DNA from: Stenotrophomonas sp. SY1
GTDB lineage: Bacteria > Pseudomonadota > Gammaproteobacteria > Xanthomonadales > Xanthomonadaceae
Length of the DNA: 64,000 bases
Assembly: GCF_021202945.1 (NCBI RefSeq)
Contig: NZ_JAJOYR010000001.1
Location: forward strand, 558,001 to 622,000
Reading direction: 5' to 3'
Shown piece after piece: positions 33,411 through 45,621 of the stretch (position 1 is its first letter; the number at the start of each line of letters is the position of its first letter). The notes under the pieces are model-generated. The model did not search any database, was not told the origin of the DNA, and was given only the letters and a program-made list of their open reading frames with translations. The position numbers and the translations under genes were made by a program.

Positions 33411-36400
33411 TTACCGGGCCGTCTGCAGGCGTGCGGCGGCGCGTTGTTCGCGACGCTTGGCGGCCCATTCGGACAGGCGTTCGAAGTACAGGTAGATCAC
33501 CGGCGTGGTGTACAGCGTGACCAGCTGCGACAGCAGCAGGCCGCCGACGATGGCCACACCCAGCGGACGCCGCAGTTCCGAGCCGATGCCGGTGCCCAGC
33601 GCCAGCGGCAGCGCGCCGAGCATGGCCGCGGCGGTGGTCATCATGATCGGGCGGAAGCGCAACAGGCAGGCGCGGCGGATGGCGTCATGCGCATTGGCGC
33701 CCATGCGCTGCGCATCCAGTGCGAAGTCGATCATCATGATCGCGTTCTTCTTGACGATACCGATCAGCAGGATGATGCCGACGATGCCGTCCACCGACAG
33801 GCTCATGCCGCACAGGTACAGCGCCAGCAGCGCGCCGACACCGGCTGGCGGCAGCGTGGAGATGATGGTCAGCGGGTGGATGTAGCTTTCGTACAGCACG
33901 CCCAGCACGATGTAGATCACCGCGATGGCGGCCAGCAGCAACAGCACCACGTCGGTCTGGCTGCTGGAGAATTCGGCGGCGGTGCCGACGAACTGCGCCT
34001 GCATCTGCTGCGGCAGTTCCAGCTTGGCGACGGCGGCGTTGATCGCGTCCACGCCTTCGGACAGGGAGTAGCCCGGTGCCAGATTGAACGAGATGGTGGC
34101 CGACGGCAGCTGCTGCTGGTGGCTGACGATCAGCGGCGCGGTGCCCGGAATGGCGGTGGCAATGGCCGATAACGGAATGCTGCCGCCGCCGCCCAGCGCG
34201 ATGCCGGTGTTGGCGTTGCCGATGCCGGTGGCGGTGGCGGAGTTGCTCGAGCTCACCTGGCCCAGAACGGTGGCATTGCTGCCCGTCAGCGTGCCGCTGC
34301 CGTTGCTGCCGATCGCCAGCTGGTTCATCAGTGCATCGCTGTTGCGGAACTCCGGCGCCACTTCCAGCACCACGCGGTACTGGTTGAGCTGGGTGAAGAT
34401 GGTCGAGATCTGGCGCTGGCCGTAGGCGTCGTACAGCGTGTCGTCGATGGTCTGCATCGGCACGCCATAGCGCGCGGCCTTGTCGCGGTCCACTTCCACA
34501 TGCAGCGCCCGGCCGTGGTTGGCCAGGTTGTTGTCCACGTCGGCCAGTTCCGGCAGCGAGCGCAGCGCGTCGGTGACGCGCTCGGTCTGCGTGGCCAGCT
34601 CGGTGCTGTCCATGTCAGACAGCGAGAACTGGTAGGCGGTGGCAGCCACGCGCGTATCCAGCGTCACGTCCTGCACCGGCTTGAGGTACAGCGCCACGCC
34701 CGGGATATGCCCGGCGGCGGCCTGCAGGCGCGGCAGGATCACATCCAGTCCGTCGCGATCACCACGGTCCTTGAGCACGATGCTCAGCTGACCCTGGTTG
34801 AGCGTGGGATTCACGGTACCCGCGCCGATGTAGGCAGCGATGCCGCTGACCGCTTCGTCCTTCTGCAACGCGGCGGCCACGGCCTGGGTGCGCTGCTGCA
34901 TCTGTTCGAAGGCCACGTTCTGGTCGGCCAGCACCACGCCGGTGATCATGCCGGTGTCCTGGTCGGGCAGCAGGCCCTTGGGGATCACCATGTACAGCAG
35001 CACGGTCAGCGCGACCGAGGCCAGCGCGATGCCCAGGGTCATGCGCTGGTGGCGCAGCACCCAGTCCAGGCTGCGCTCGTAGGCGTGCACCAGCCGCGAC
35101 CAGGCGGTGACCTTGCCGTGGGCTGCCGCGCGCTCGTGCGCGTCATCGCCTTCGGGCAATGCATCCGGCTTGAGCAGGTAGGCGCACATCATCGGCGTGA
35201 GCGTCAGCGAGATCAGCATCGAGATCGACACCGCGATCGTCAGCACCCACGCGAACTCATGGAACAGACGGCCGGTGACGCCAGGCATCAGGATCAACGG
35301 CAGGAACACCGCCACCAGCGACACCGTCAACGAAAGCACGGTGAAGCCGATTTCCTTGGAGCCGATCTCGGCCGCTTCCTGGCCGTCCTTGCCCTGCTCG
35401 ATGTAACGCACGATGTTTTCGATCATCACGATCGCATCGTCGACCACGAAGCCGGTGGCCACGGTCAGCGCCATCAGCGACAGGTTGTCCAGCGACATGC
35501 CGGCAAACGCCATCACCCCGAACGTGCCCAGCAGTGACAGTGGCACCGCCACCGAGGGAATCACCGTGGCCCACAAGCGGCGCAGGAACACGAAGATCAC
35601 CGCCACCACCAGGCAGATGGTGAGGATCAGCGTGAACTGCACGTCGTGCACCGAAGCGCGGATGGTCACAGTGCGGTCGGAGAACACATCCAGCGTCACG
35701 TCCGCCGGCAGCATGGCCTGCAGGCTGGGCAGGATCTGTCGGATGTTCTCCACCGTCTTGACGATGTTGGCGCCCGGCTGGCGGCGTACTTCCAGCAGCA
35801 CCGCCGGTTTGCCATCGGCCCAGGCGGCGATCTGGTCGTTCTCCACGCCATCGACCACCTTGGCCACGTCGCGCAGACGCACCGGCGCGCCGTTCTGGTA
35901 GCGGATGATGATGTCGTTGTAGTCGGCCGCGTTGCTGAGCTGGTCGTTGGTGGACAGCGTGTAGCTCTGCGTCTTGCCGTTGAGCGAACCCTTGGGTGCG
36001 TTGACGTTGGCCTGGGTCAGCGCGCTGCGCAGGTCTTCCAGGGTCATGCCCATGTTGGCCAGTTGCGCCGGGTTGGCCTGGATGCGTACCGCAGGACGCA
36101 CGTTGCCGGCAATGGACACCAGGCCCACGCCGTCGGTCTGCGACAGACGCTGGGCCAGCACCGAGTCGGCCAGGTCATTGACCTCGCGCAGCGGGCGCGT
36201 GTCCGAAGCGAGCTTGAGGGTGAGGATCGGCGCGTCGGCCGGGTTCACCCGGTTGTAGACCGGCTGGTAGGGCAGCGAGGCGGGCAGGGTGGCCTGGCGG
36301 ATCGCGGCCTGCACGTCCTGCGCGGCGGTGTTGATGTCGCGCTCCATCGAGAACTGCAGCACGATGCTGGACAGCCCGGCCGAGGAGTCGGAGGTCATCA

Positions 36401-36635
36401 TGTCCAGGCCGGAAATCTGGCCCAGCTGCCGCTCCAGCGGCGTGGTCACCAGCGCGGCCATGGTCTGCGCGCTGGCACCGGGGTACTGCGTGCTCACCAC
36501 CAGGCTGGGCGCCTCGATCTCGGGCAAGGCGGCAACCGGCAGGCGCTGGTAGCCGAGGATGCCCAACAGCATCAGGCCGACCATCAACAACGAAGTAGCG
36601 ATCGGACGGCGGATGAAAATAGTCGAGAAGCCCAC
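33411..36635 (-). CDS. mdtB: RND efflux permease, MdtB/MuxB type
   Basis: A 1074-residue RND subunit with the same topology as its partner and the TM4 motif FVVDDAIVMIENIV. A Ser/Gly/Asn-rich insertion (GSNGSGTLTGSNAT, continuing to GIALGGGGS, about residues 770-815) in the second periplasmic loop is longer than I expect for MdtB. It is 9 bases from mdtC and follows the adaptor gene, so the three are one operon. It exports drugs, bile salts or novobiocin-like compounds in relatives. Confidence 0.93.
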   Translation of the reverse strand: MGFSTIFIRRPIATSLLMVGLMLLGILGYQRLPVAALPEIEAPSLVVSTQYPGASAQTMAALVTTPLERQLGQISGLDMMTSDSSAGLSSIVLQFSMERDINTAAQDVQAAIRQATLPASLPYQPVYNRVNPADAPILTLKLASDTRPLREVNDLADSVLAQRLSQTDGVGLVSIAGNVRPAVRIQANPAQLANMGMTLEDLRSALTQANVNAPKGSLNGKTQSYTLSTNDQLSNAADYNDIIIRYQNGAPVRLRDVAKVVDGVENDQIAAWADGKPAVLLEVRRQPGANIVKTVENIRQILPSLQAMLPADVTLDVFSDRTVTIRASVHDVQFTLILTICLVVAVIFVFLRRLWATVIPSVAVPLSLLGTFGVMAFAGMSLDNLSLMALTVATGFVVDDAIVMIENIVRYIEQGKDGQEAAEIGSKEIGFTVLSLTVSLVAVFLPLILMPGVTGRLFHEFAWVLTIAVSISMLISLTLTPMMCAYLLKPDALPEGDDAHERAAAHGKVTAWSRLVHAYERSLDWVLRHQRMTLGIALASVALTVLLYMVIPKGLLPDQDTGMITGVVLADQNVAFEQMQQRTQAVAAALQKDEAVSGIAAYIGAGTVNPTLNQGQLSIVLKDRGDRDGLDVILPRLQAAAGHIPGVALYLKPVQDVTLDTRVAATAYQFSLSDMDSTELATQTERVTDALRSLPELADVDNNLANHGRALHVEVDRDKAARYGVPMQTIDDTLYDAYGQRQISTIFTQLNQYRVVLEVAPEFRNSDALMNQLAIGSNGSGTLTGSNATVLGQVSSSNSATATGIGNANTGIALGGGGSIPLSAIATAIPGTAPLIVSHQQQLPSATISFNLAPGYSLSEGVDAINAAVAKLELPQQMQAQFVGTAAEFSSSQTDVVLLLLAAIAVIYIVLGVLYESYIHPLTIISTLPPAGVGALLALYLCGMSLSVDGIVGIILLIGIVKKNAIMMIDFALDAQRMGANAHDAIRRACLLRFRPIMMTTAAAMLGALPLALGTGIGSELRRPLGVAIVGGLLLSQLVTLYTTPVIYLYFERLSEWAAKRREQRAAARLQTAR

Positions 36636-36682
36636 GGGCGATTCCTGGTGCGTGTTGGAAGGGGGCAGGTGCGGCCGTCGCG

Positions 36683-37921
36683 TCAGCGCGGCGGGCCACC
36701 CTGGCCACCACGGCCCTTCCTGCTGGCCGCCTTGAGCTGTTCTTCAGTGGGTTCCGGCGGCGCCTGGCCCGGCGCCAGCTGGGTCACCTTGCTGCCTTCC
36801 TTGAGGCGGAACTGGCCTTCGGTCACCACCTTGTCGCCCGGTTGCAGGCCCTTGCTGATGACCACATGGCTGTCGTCAACCTGGCCGCCCTGCACCACGT
36901 CGCGCAGGGTGACGGTGCTGTCGGGCTTGATCAGGTAGACGAAATCACTGGAGCTGCTGCGCTGCACGGCTTCGGCCGGCACCACCACCGCGTCCGGCAG
37001 TTCGTTGAGCTGCATGCGCACGTTGACGAACTGGCCCGGCCACAGCGCACTGTCGGCATTGGGGAACTCGGCACGCAGGCGGAAGGTGCCGCTGCTGCTG
37101 CTGATCTGGTTGTCCACCACCTGCAGCTTGCCGTCGGCGTTGACCACCGCACCGCCCTCGCGGTCGAGTGTGGAGGTCTGCAACGGGCCGGCCTGCTGCG
37201 CGGTACGCACGGCGTCGAGCTGCTGTTCGGGCAGGTTGAACAGCACGTAGACCGGCTGCAGCTGGGTGACGGTGACGATCTGGGTGCCGGCGCTGACCAC
37301 ATTGCCGGGGTCGACCGCACGGATGCCGGTGATGCCGCTGATCGGTGAAGTGATGCGGGTGTAATCCAGCTGCACCTTGGCCTGGTCGGCCGAGGCCTGC
37401 GAGGCCGCGACCGCCGCCTGGTACTGCGCCACCTGGTTGCGCAGCGTGGTCAGGTCGGTCTGCGCGACGAACTGGCGGTACTCCGGCGAGTTGGAGCGCT
37501 CGTAGTTGGATTGCGCGGTGGCCAGCAGTGCCTGGTTCTGGCGCTTGCTGGCGACGGCCTGGTCGTACTGGGCCTGGAAGGTGCGCGGGTCGATCTGCGC
37601 CAGCAGGTCGCCTTTCTTCACCGCCTGGCCTTCGCGGAAGTTGACGCTCAACAGTTCGCCGCCCACCTGTGGGCTGACGGTGACGGTGTTGTAGGCCGCC
37701 ACCGTGCCCTGTGCGGTGACGTAGACCGGCACGTTCTTGCGCTCGGCGGCGACCACGGTGACCGGCACCGGGGCGCTGTCGCTGCCACCTTGGCCGCCGC
37801 GGGCAGCACCAGCTGCTGGCGCATCTGCCTTCTGCTTGCCGCCCCCCATCACCCGATAGCCGATCCCGGCCACGAGCAGCACTGCGATGACCAGCAGCAC
37901 AATCTTCCAGAAACGCGACAT
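36683..37921 (-). CDS. mdtA: RND periplasmic adaptor subunit, MdtA/MuxA type
   Basis: A 412-residue membrane fusion protein. An N-terminal anchor (FWKIVLLVIAVLLVAGIGY) precedes the lipoyl domain (YVTAQGTVAAYNTVTV, FREGQAVKKGDLLAQI), an alpha-hairpin (about 135-200) and beta-barrel/proximal domains. The end is rich in Lys, Arg and Gly. CAGGAG upstream fixes the ATG at 37921. First gene of the pump operon; no outer-membrane channel gene follows, so a TolC elsewhere is probably used. Confidence 0.93.
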   Translation of the reverse strand: MSRFWKIVLLVIAVLLVAGIGYRVMGGGKQKADAPAAGAARGGQGGSDSAPVPVTVVAAERKNVPVYVTAQGTVAAYNTVTVSPQVGGELLSVNFREGQAVKKGDLLAQIDPRTFQAQYDQAVASKRQNQALLATAQSNYERSNSPEYRQFVAQTDLTTLRNQVAQYQAAVAASQASADQAKVQLDYTRITSPISGITGIRAVDPGNVVSAGTQIVTVTQLQPVYVLFNLPEQQLDAVRTAQQAGPLQTSTLDREGGAVVNADGKLQVVDNQISSSSGTFRLRAEFPNADSALWPGQFVNVRMQLNELPDAVVVPAEAVQRSSSSDFVYLIKPDSTVTLRDVVQGGQVDDSHVVISKGLQPGDKVVTEGQFRLKEGSKVTQLAPGQAPPEPTEEQLKAASRKGRGGQGGPPR

Positions 37922-38081
37922 GCGAAAACTCCTGAGGAACCAATAAGGGAGGTGGAGCGGTGAAGCAGCAGAGGATACCGCCGGGGGGTGTAGGACTGTT
38001 TCATGACCGATGGGCCACGCGCTCAGACCACGACAAGTGATGAACGTTCCATCGCGGCATTGGTTGACCGCCCAAACCAAG

Positions 38082-38150
38082 GTAGTGCCGAGCCATGCTC
38101 GGCAGGAATTTCCCGGCACCGCGCCCAAGCGCAGCATGGCTGCGCTCTAC
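38082..38150. repeat. SMAG-type repeat dimer (GTAG stem-loops)
   Basis: GTAGTGCCGAGCCATGCTCG at the left and, inverted, GTAGAGCGCAGCCATGCTGC at the right. Each forms its own hairpin with a CAT core, and the head-to-head pair matches the SMAG layout of S. maltophilia. It lies between the divergent pump and amidohydrolase genes. Confidence 0.85.
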
Positions 38151-38204
38151 AGCGGCCAGTTCTGGCTTACATTCCCTCAACGCACCCATTCAAGGATTCG
38201 CCCG

Positions 38205-39521
38205 ATGGCCCGCAAGACCGTGTTGCTGTCCGCGCTGCTGTGTGCCCTGTCGCCGCTGGCGCAGGCCCAGGAAGTCCAGCGTCCGGAGGTGGCCGCTGCC
38301 GCCACGCGCCTGCAACAGCAGGTAGTGGACTGGCGACGCGACTTCCATCAGCACCCGGAACTGTCCAACCGCGAGGAGCGCACCGCGGCCAAGGTCGCCG
38401 AGCGGCTGCGCGCCATGGGCCTGCAACCGAAGACCGGCGTGGCCGTGCACGGCGTGGTTGCGATCATCAAGGGCGGCCTGCCGGGCCCGAAGATCGCGCT
38501 GCGCGCCGACATGGACGCGCTGCCGGTCACCGAACAGACCGGCCTGCCGTTCGCGTCCAAGGCCAAGGCCGAGTATCGCGGTGAGCAGGTCGGGGTGATG
38601 CACGCCTGCGGCCACGATGCGCATACCGCCACCCTGCTCGGCGTCGCCGATGCGCTGGTGGCCATGCGCGACCAGCTGCCGGGCGAGGTGATGCTGATCT
38701 TCCAACCGGCCGAAGAAGGTGCACCGCCGCCGGAGCAGGGCGGTGCCGACCTGATGCTCAAGGATGGCCTGTTCAAGGACTTCAAGCCGGAGGCGGTGTT
38801 TGGCCTGCATGTGTTCTCCAGCGTCCAGGCTGGGCAGATCGCGGTGCGCGGTGGCCCGCTGATGGCGGCGTCGGATCGTTTCTCGATCACCGTCAACGGC
38901 CGCCAGACCCACGGTTCGGCGCCGTGGAACGGTATCGATCCGATCGTCGCCGCCTCGGACCTGATCGGCACCGCGCAGACCATCGTCAGCCGCCGCAGCA
39001 ATCTGTCCAAGCAACCGGCGGTGGTTACCTTCGGCGCGATCAAGGGTGGCATCCGCTACAACATCATTCCCGACTCGGTGGAAATGGTCGGCACCATCCG
39101 CACCTTCGACGCGGACATGCGCCAGCAGATCTTCGCCGACCTGCGCAATGTCGCCGAGCACAGTGCCGCCGCACATGGCGCCACCGCCGTGACCGATATC
39201 TACGACAAGGAAGGCAACCCGGCCACGGTCAACGACCCGGCGCTGACCGCACGCATGCTGCCCAGCCTGCAGGCGGTGGTCGGCAAGGCCAACGTCTACG
39301 AGCCTTCGCTGCAGATGGGTTCGGAGGATTTCTCGTTGTATGCCCAGCAGGTGCCGTCGATGTTCTTCTTCGTCGGCGCCACATCTGAAGGCATCGATCC
39401 AGCCACAGCGCCCAGCAACCATTCGCCGAAGTTCCTGCTCGACGAGAAAGCACTGGACGTGGGCCTGCGCGCGCTGTTGCAGGTGTCGCTGGATTACCTG
39501 CACGGTGGCAAGGCTGGCTGA
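38205..39521 (+). CDS. M20 family amidohydrolase, exported
   Basis: A 438-residue M20D-type peptidase/amidohydrolase with a signal peptide (KTVLLSALLCALSPLAQA). Metal-site motifs are ALRADMDALP, MHACGHDAHTA (Cys and His ligands), and FQPAEEGAP (Glu pair); the lid dimerisation domain follows (about 210-325). Family members hydrolyse N-acyl amino acids, hippurate or indole-acetyl conjugates. Export to the periplasm is notable because many relatives are cytosolic. ATG at 38205 starts the signal peptide directly. Confidence 0.92.
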   Translation: MARKTVLLSALLCALSPLAQAQEVQRPEVAAAATRLQQQVVDWRRDFHQHPELSNREERTAAKVAERLRAMGLQPKTGVAVHGVVAIIKGGLPGPKIALRADMDALPVTEQTGLPFASKAKAEYRGEQVGVMHACGHDAHTATLLGVADALVAMRDQLPGEVMLIFQPAEEGAPPPEQGGADLMLKDGLFKDFKPEAVFGLHVFSSVQAGQIAVRGGPLMAASDRFSITVNGRQTHGSAPWNGIDPIVAASDLIGTAQTIVSRRSNLSKQPAVVTFGAIKGGIRYNIIPDSVEMVGTIRTFDADMRQQIFADLRNVAEHSAAAHGATAVTDIYDKEGNPATVNDPALTARMLPSLQAVVGKANVYEPSLQMGSEDFSLYAQQVPSMFFFVGATSEGIDPATAPSNHSPKFLLDEKALDVGLRALLQVSLDYLHGGKAG

Positions 39522-39567
39522 GTCCCGGTAGTGTCTGCCCCCCTCGACACGGAAGAAGGACACTCCC

Positions 39568-40431
39568 ATGAGCGCAAGCCTGGCCATGCTGCTGCAATCG
39601 CAGCTTGATCCCACCCTCACCGCCGAAGCCCTGCTCGCGCAGATGCGCAGCGATTGGCCCGACCTGGACCCGTCGCTGCTGCGGCTTGGCGAAGCGCCTG
39701 CTGCTGACGGTGCGGACAAGGATGCCGACGATGACGAATCGCCGATGCAATGCCTGGAATACGGTGATTCCCTGATCGCATTGATGCCGATCCCGGTTCA
39801 GATCGGTGATGACATCGGCCAGATCTGCGCACACAGCCGGCTGTGGCCCAACGCCACGCCGGCGCCGGTGGATTACGCCGCGCACACCATCGTCACCGTG
39901 ATGGAGTTCGGCAAGGACGGGCAGGACACCAACCTCGTCGCACAGGCCGCACTGCTCAGCCGCGTGCTGGCCTCGGCCATTGCCGTGTCCGAGAGCGTCC
40001 AGGCCGTGTATTTCGGTAGTGCCAACCACGTGGTGCTGCCGGGCCTGTTCCGTGAACTGACCCAGGCCACCCTGCCCGAGCCGATGCCGATCGCCTGGGT
40101 GGCGATCAACGTCGGTGAGCGCCCGGACGGCGTGATGACCGGCCATACCCGTGGCATGGACATGCTTGGGCTGATGGATATCGAGATTCCCGAGACGCAG
40201 GACAGTGCCGAGGAGGTGTTCGGCCGGCTCACCGGGATCGTCGATTACCTGGTCGAGAACGGCATGGTCATCAGCGATGGCGACACCCTTGGGGCGACCG
40301 CCGAGGAGCGCATCCGCGTTGTCCACGGCCCGTCGGCATTGGACCCGGAGCGCCAGGTGATGCGCCTGCAGCACGAGGAGCTGCCGCAGGCCGGTTCCAA
40401 CAAGTCATGGTGGAAGCGGCTGCTGAACTGA
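39568..40431 (+). CDS. DUF4261 domain-containing protein
   Basis: A 287-residue soluble protein with an acidic low-complexity stretch at residues 47-62 ([14 protein letters not shown]) and the DUF4261 core ([28 protein letters not shown]-type MDIEIPETQ). Function of the family is unknown. GAAGGA upstream supports the start. It lies 46 bases after the amidohydrolase and could be co-transcribed. Confidence 0.85.
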   Translation: MSASLAMLLQSQLDPTLTAEALLAQMRSDWPDLDPSLLRLGEAPAADGADKDADDDESPMQCLEYGDSLIALMPIPVQIGDDIGQICAHSRLWPNATPAPVDYAAHTIVTVMEFGKDGQDTNLVAQAALLSRVLASAIAVSESVQAVYFGSANHVVLPGLFRELTQATLPEPMPIAWVAINVGERPDGVMTGHTRGMDMLGLMDIEIPETQDSAEEVFGRLTGIVDYLVENGMVISDGDTLGATAEERIRVVHGPSALDPERQVMRLQHEELPQAGSNKSWWKRLLN

Positions 40432-40513
40432 ACCTGCGGGCGGGGCTGGCTTTTTGGCGGGAGAGCGTGTCGGTAAATCCGCCGCTCAACAACACGCAAT
40501 TACAATTGCGCCA

Positions 40514-41329
40514 ATGAATACCCCACAAGACTCCAGCCTCGGCCGCGAGGTCGACTACCCCCGTCAGTACGACGCCAGCCTGCTGTTCCCGATTCCCCGT
40601 GCCGGTGCACGCAGCGAGATCGGCCTGGACGGCACGGACATGCCCTTCCTCGGCGAAGACCGTTGGCACGCCTACGAACTGGGCTGGCTGGACGCACGCG
40701 GCAAGCCCTGCGTGGAGACCTTGACCCTGTGGGTGCCGGCGACCTCGCCGAACCTGATCGAGTCCAAGTCGCTCAAGCTGTACCTGAACTCGCTCAACAA
40801 CGCCCGTTTCAACCGCGCTGAAGCGGTGCGCGAGCGAATCGCCACCGATCTGTCGGCCTGCGCTGGTGCCGACGTGCGGGTCGAGTTCGGGCTGCCGGCC
40901 TTTGCCCAGGCCCAGGGCGAGACCGTTGACCACCTGGACGTGGACATCGACTGCTACGGGCCGCCGAACGCGGCATTCCTCTCTGCCGATGACAGCCAGA
41001 TCGTGGACGAAACCCTGACCTCGGCTCTGCTCAAGTCCAATTGCCCGGTGACCGGCCAGCCGGACTGGGCCAGCGTCAGCATCCAGTACCAGGGCCCACG
41101 CATCGACCGTGAGGGCCTGCTGCGCTATCTGGTCAGCTACCGCGACCACGCCGAGTTCCATGAACAGTGCGTGGAGCGCATCTTCCTGGAAGTCATGCGC
41201 CGTTGTGGATCCACCTCGCTGGAAGTGGAAGCGCGCTACACCCGCCGTGGCGGGCTGGACATCAATCCGCGCCGTGCAACTCCGGACAGAGCCACTGGCA
41301 ATTCGCCAATCCGCGATCTGCGTCAATAA
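40514..41329 (+). CDS. queF: NADPH-dependent 7-cyano-7-deazaguanine reductase
   Basis: A 271-residue type II (two-subdomain) QueF, which reduces preQ0 to preQ1 in queuosine tRNA biosynthesis. The catalytic Cys177 is in [12 protein letters not shown], and the family signature [11 protein letters not shown] is present. Length matches E. coli QueF rather than the short Bacillus form. ATG at 40514 gives [21 protein letters not shown] hairpin lies after the stop (41345-41363). Confidence 0.95.
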   Translation: MNTPQDSSLGREVDYPRQYDASLLFPIPRAGARSEIGLDGTDMPFLGEDRWHAYELGWLDARGKPCVETLTLWVPATSPNLIESKSLKLYLNSLNNARFNRAEAVRERIATDLSACAGADVRVEFGLPAFAQAQGETVDHLDVDIDCYGPPNAAFLSADDSQIVDETLTSALLKSNCPVTGQPDWASVSIQYQGPRIDREGLLRYLVSYRDHAEFHEQCVERIFLEVMRRCGSTSLEVEARYTRRGGLDINPRRATPDRATGNSPIRDLRQ

Positions 41330-41422
41330 ACATCCGCCTCCACACGCCGGCTTTACGCCGGCGCGATGAATCCTTAACAGGCACCGTGCAATGGTGGTTG
41401 CCAGTCAAGGAGGAGCACCTGG

Positions 41423-41725
41423 ATGAGCAGTAGCGACAAGAAGGCCGATTTCTCCGACGTCTCTGGCACCGTCAAAAGTACGGAGCAGATTGTTCAGAAG
41501 GCCGATTTCTCAGACGTCAAAGGGTCGGTAACCAGTACCGAAGAGATCGTGGGCGGACAGACGTACACGGTGCAGAGCGGCGACAACCTTTCCAAGATCG
41601 CCAAGAACCTGCTTGGCGACGGCAATGCGTGGAAGCAGATCTTCGAGGCCAATCGCGACGTCCTCGACGACCCGGACAAGATCCGGCCAGGGCAGACCCT
41701 GAAGATCCCGCCGCGCCAGGGCTGA
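41423..41725 (+). CDS. LysM domain protein
   Basis: A 100-residue protein. Residues 46-96 are one LysM peptidoglycan-binding domain (TYTVQSGDNLSKIAKNLLGD, IRPGQTLKIP). The N-terminal 43 residues are two copies of a KADFSDV-G-V-ST-EIV unit. No signal peptide is seen, as in other short YgaU/Kbp-like LysM proteins, where the second domain binds potassium; the BON domain of Kbp is missing here. AAGGAGGAG precedes the ATG. Confidence 0.88.
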   Translation: MSSSDKKADFSDVSGTVKSTEQIVQKADFSDVKGSVTSTEEIVGGQTYTVQSGDNLSKIAKNLLGDGNAWKQIFEANRDVLDDPDKIRPGQTLKIPPRQG

Positions 41726-41775
41726 TGCCCGCACCGTTTGCATTGTTCACTCCCTACACAGTTCCGGAGCAATCC

Positions 41776-42252
41776 ATGAAGAAGACTTCACTCAGCAGTG
41801 CCCTGATGATCGCCGTGGTTGGTGCCGTAGCCCTGCTGGGCTGCAAGAAGAAAGACGAAGCTGCCACCGCGCCGCCGCCGGCTGCCGCGCCGGCACCGAT
41901 GGCCGAGCCGGCTGCCGCTCCGCCAGCAGTCACCGTTACTTCGGTGACCGTGGGCAACACCGCAGGCGCCGATCTGTCGGTTGCACCGGTGGCCGTTCTC
42001 GGTGCCAAGGACAAGATCATTGTCTCGGTGAAGACCAGCGGCACCGCCAGCAACGTCAATGTCGGCGCCAAGCTGACCTATCAGGATGGGCAGGTCGCGG
42101 GTGAACAGAGCGGCACGCTCAACAGCACCGATACCGGCACCACCAACCTGGAATTCACCAAGGCAAGTGGTTGGCCGGCTGGCAAGTACACCGCCGACGT
42201 CACCGTCGACGGCAAGGCGGCAGGCATGCCGCAGCAGTTCGAAGTCAAGTGA
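41776..42252 (+). CDS. Lipoprotein with beta-sandwich domain
   Basis: A 158-residue probable lipoprotein: signal with lipobox VALLGC, a Lys-rich then Ala/Pro-rich linker to about residue 58, and a C-terminal immunoglobulin-like beta domain (VTVTSVTVGNTAGADL, YTADVTVDGKAAG). No named family. It follows the LysM gene by 50 bases and is closed by a strong terminator. Confidence 0.78.
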   Translation: MKKTSLSSALMIAVVGAVALLGCKKKDEAATAPPPAAAPAPMAEPAAAPPAVTVTSVTVGNTAGADLSVAPVAVLGAKDKIIVSVKTSGTASNVNVGAKLTYQDGQVAGEQSGTLNSTDTGTTNLEFTKASGWPAGKYTADVTVDGKAAGMPQQFEVK

Positions 42253-42297
42253 GGTAGGGCGTCCGCCGACGCCTCTCTCCCGTCGGCGAAACGCATG

Positions 42298-42326
42298 GGC
42301 GCAGCCAATTGGCTGCGCCTTTTTTA
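42298..42326 (+). terminator. Terminator of the LysM/lipoprotein genes
   Basis: GGCGCAGCC-AATT-GGCTGCGCC is a perfect 9-bp stem followed by seven T residues. Confidence 0.92.
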
Positions 42327-42349
42327 TGGGTGAGGCTTGCCAACTTGCC

Positions 42350-42373
42350 AACTGACGAACTGACGAACTGACG
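42350..42373. repeat. Three tandem copies of an 8-mer (AACTGACG)
   Basis: AACTGACG is repeated three times just after the terminator. It could vary in copy number between strains. Confidence 0.7.
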
Positions 42374-42422
42374 GAGTGGCAGAGTGGCCAGATGCCGCGA
42401 GCAAGCCGCTCTTCGGCTTTTT

Positions 42423-42581
42423 CCTTCTCCCGCTTGCGGGAGAAGGTGGTGCGAAGCACCGGATGAGGGGGCTCCTACGCTTTTGCTTTTTTGCCTTCGC
42501 CCTTGCCTGACTGAAAGCAGCGAACCAATTCAAAAGCCCCCATCCGCCCTTCGGGTACCTTCGCCGGCAAGCGGGAGAAGG
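42423..42581. repeat. 159-bp inverted-repeat element
   Basis: The ends CCTTCTCCCGC and GCGGGAGAAGG are perfect inverted repeats. Inside the left end a second hairpin (CCTTCTCCCGC-TT-GCGGGAGAAGG) is followed by GGATGAGGGGGC; the right end mirrors it (GCCCCCATCCGCC). A near equal-sized element lies at 63120-63277. It looks like a non-autonomous, MITE-like unit. Confidence 0.8.
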
Positions 42582-42708
42582 GGCATCAACAGCGGCCCGC
42601 GCGCGCTGCCCACATCCCCAATCCAGCACCCGCCGCGCACCATCCCCAGCAGTCTGGTCACTGCGGTGTCGGTTGCAGCTGTGACCACCCCCGTCCACGC
42701 AGCGGTGA

Positions 42709-45162
<2,454 letters not shown>

Positions 45163-45201
45163 TCGCGCGCTGCCCGGCCTTGCGCCGGGCCACGCCACTG
45201 A

Positions 45202-45233
45202 CCTGCGCCGGCAGTTGCCGGCGCAGGTTTTTT
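45202..45233 (+). terminator. Terminator of the isocitrate dehydrogenase gene
   Basis: CCTGCGCCGGC and GCCGGCGCAGG (11-bp perfect stem, loop AGTT) followed by TTTTTT. Confidence 0.93.
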
Positions 45234-45621
45234 ATTGGCTGGAAAATGTAGCCAAGTCTCGGTACCAACGCGGTCGGTAGCCGTGCAGATTCCCGGGGAG
45301 ATTTCAGTGCCTTTCCGTGCTGCATGACATTGGCCGCATGTGCACGGCAAGCTCGTAAGAGTCCGCGCGCCACGGCCTTTCGTGGCCCGGAACCGGTACC
45401 TGCACGGACGGTTTCTGCGCCAACCATTCCGTAAGTGGCAACAAGTTGTGACACGCGTTCCAGCTCTACCAAGGTCGTGAAGTGCATCGCATCACATCAG
45501 GTGAGCTCAGGCCTTTTGAACTGAGTGGCCAGTCACCCTTTCACGCCCTGCTTCTGACTTAGCCTGATAAAACAAAGGCCGAGATGCGGCGACGCAACAG
45601 CGTCTACAAGGGGAAAGGAGC
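45234..45621. other. Intergenic region before the GTPase module
   Basis: Nearly 390 bases without a convincing gene. AAGGGGAAAGGAGC (45608-45621) is a strong ribosome site for the next gene. Promoter elements cannot be assigned with confidence. Confidence 0.5.
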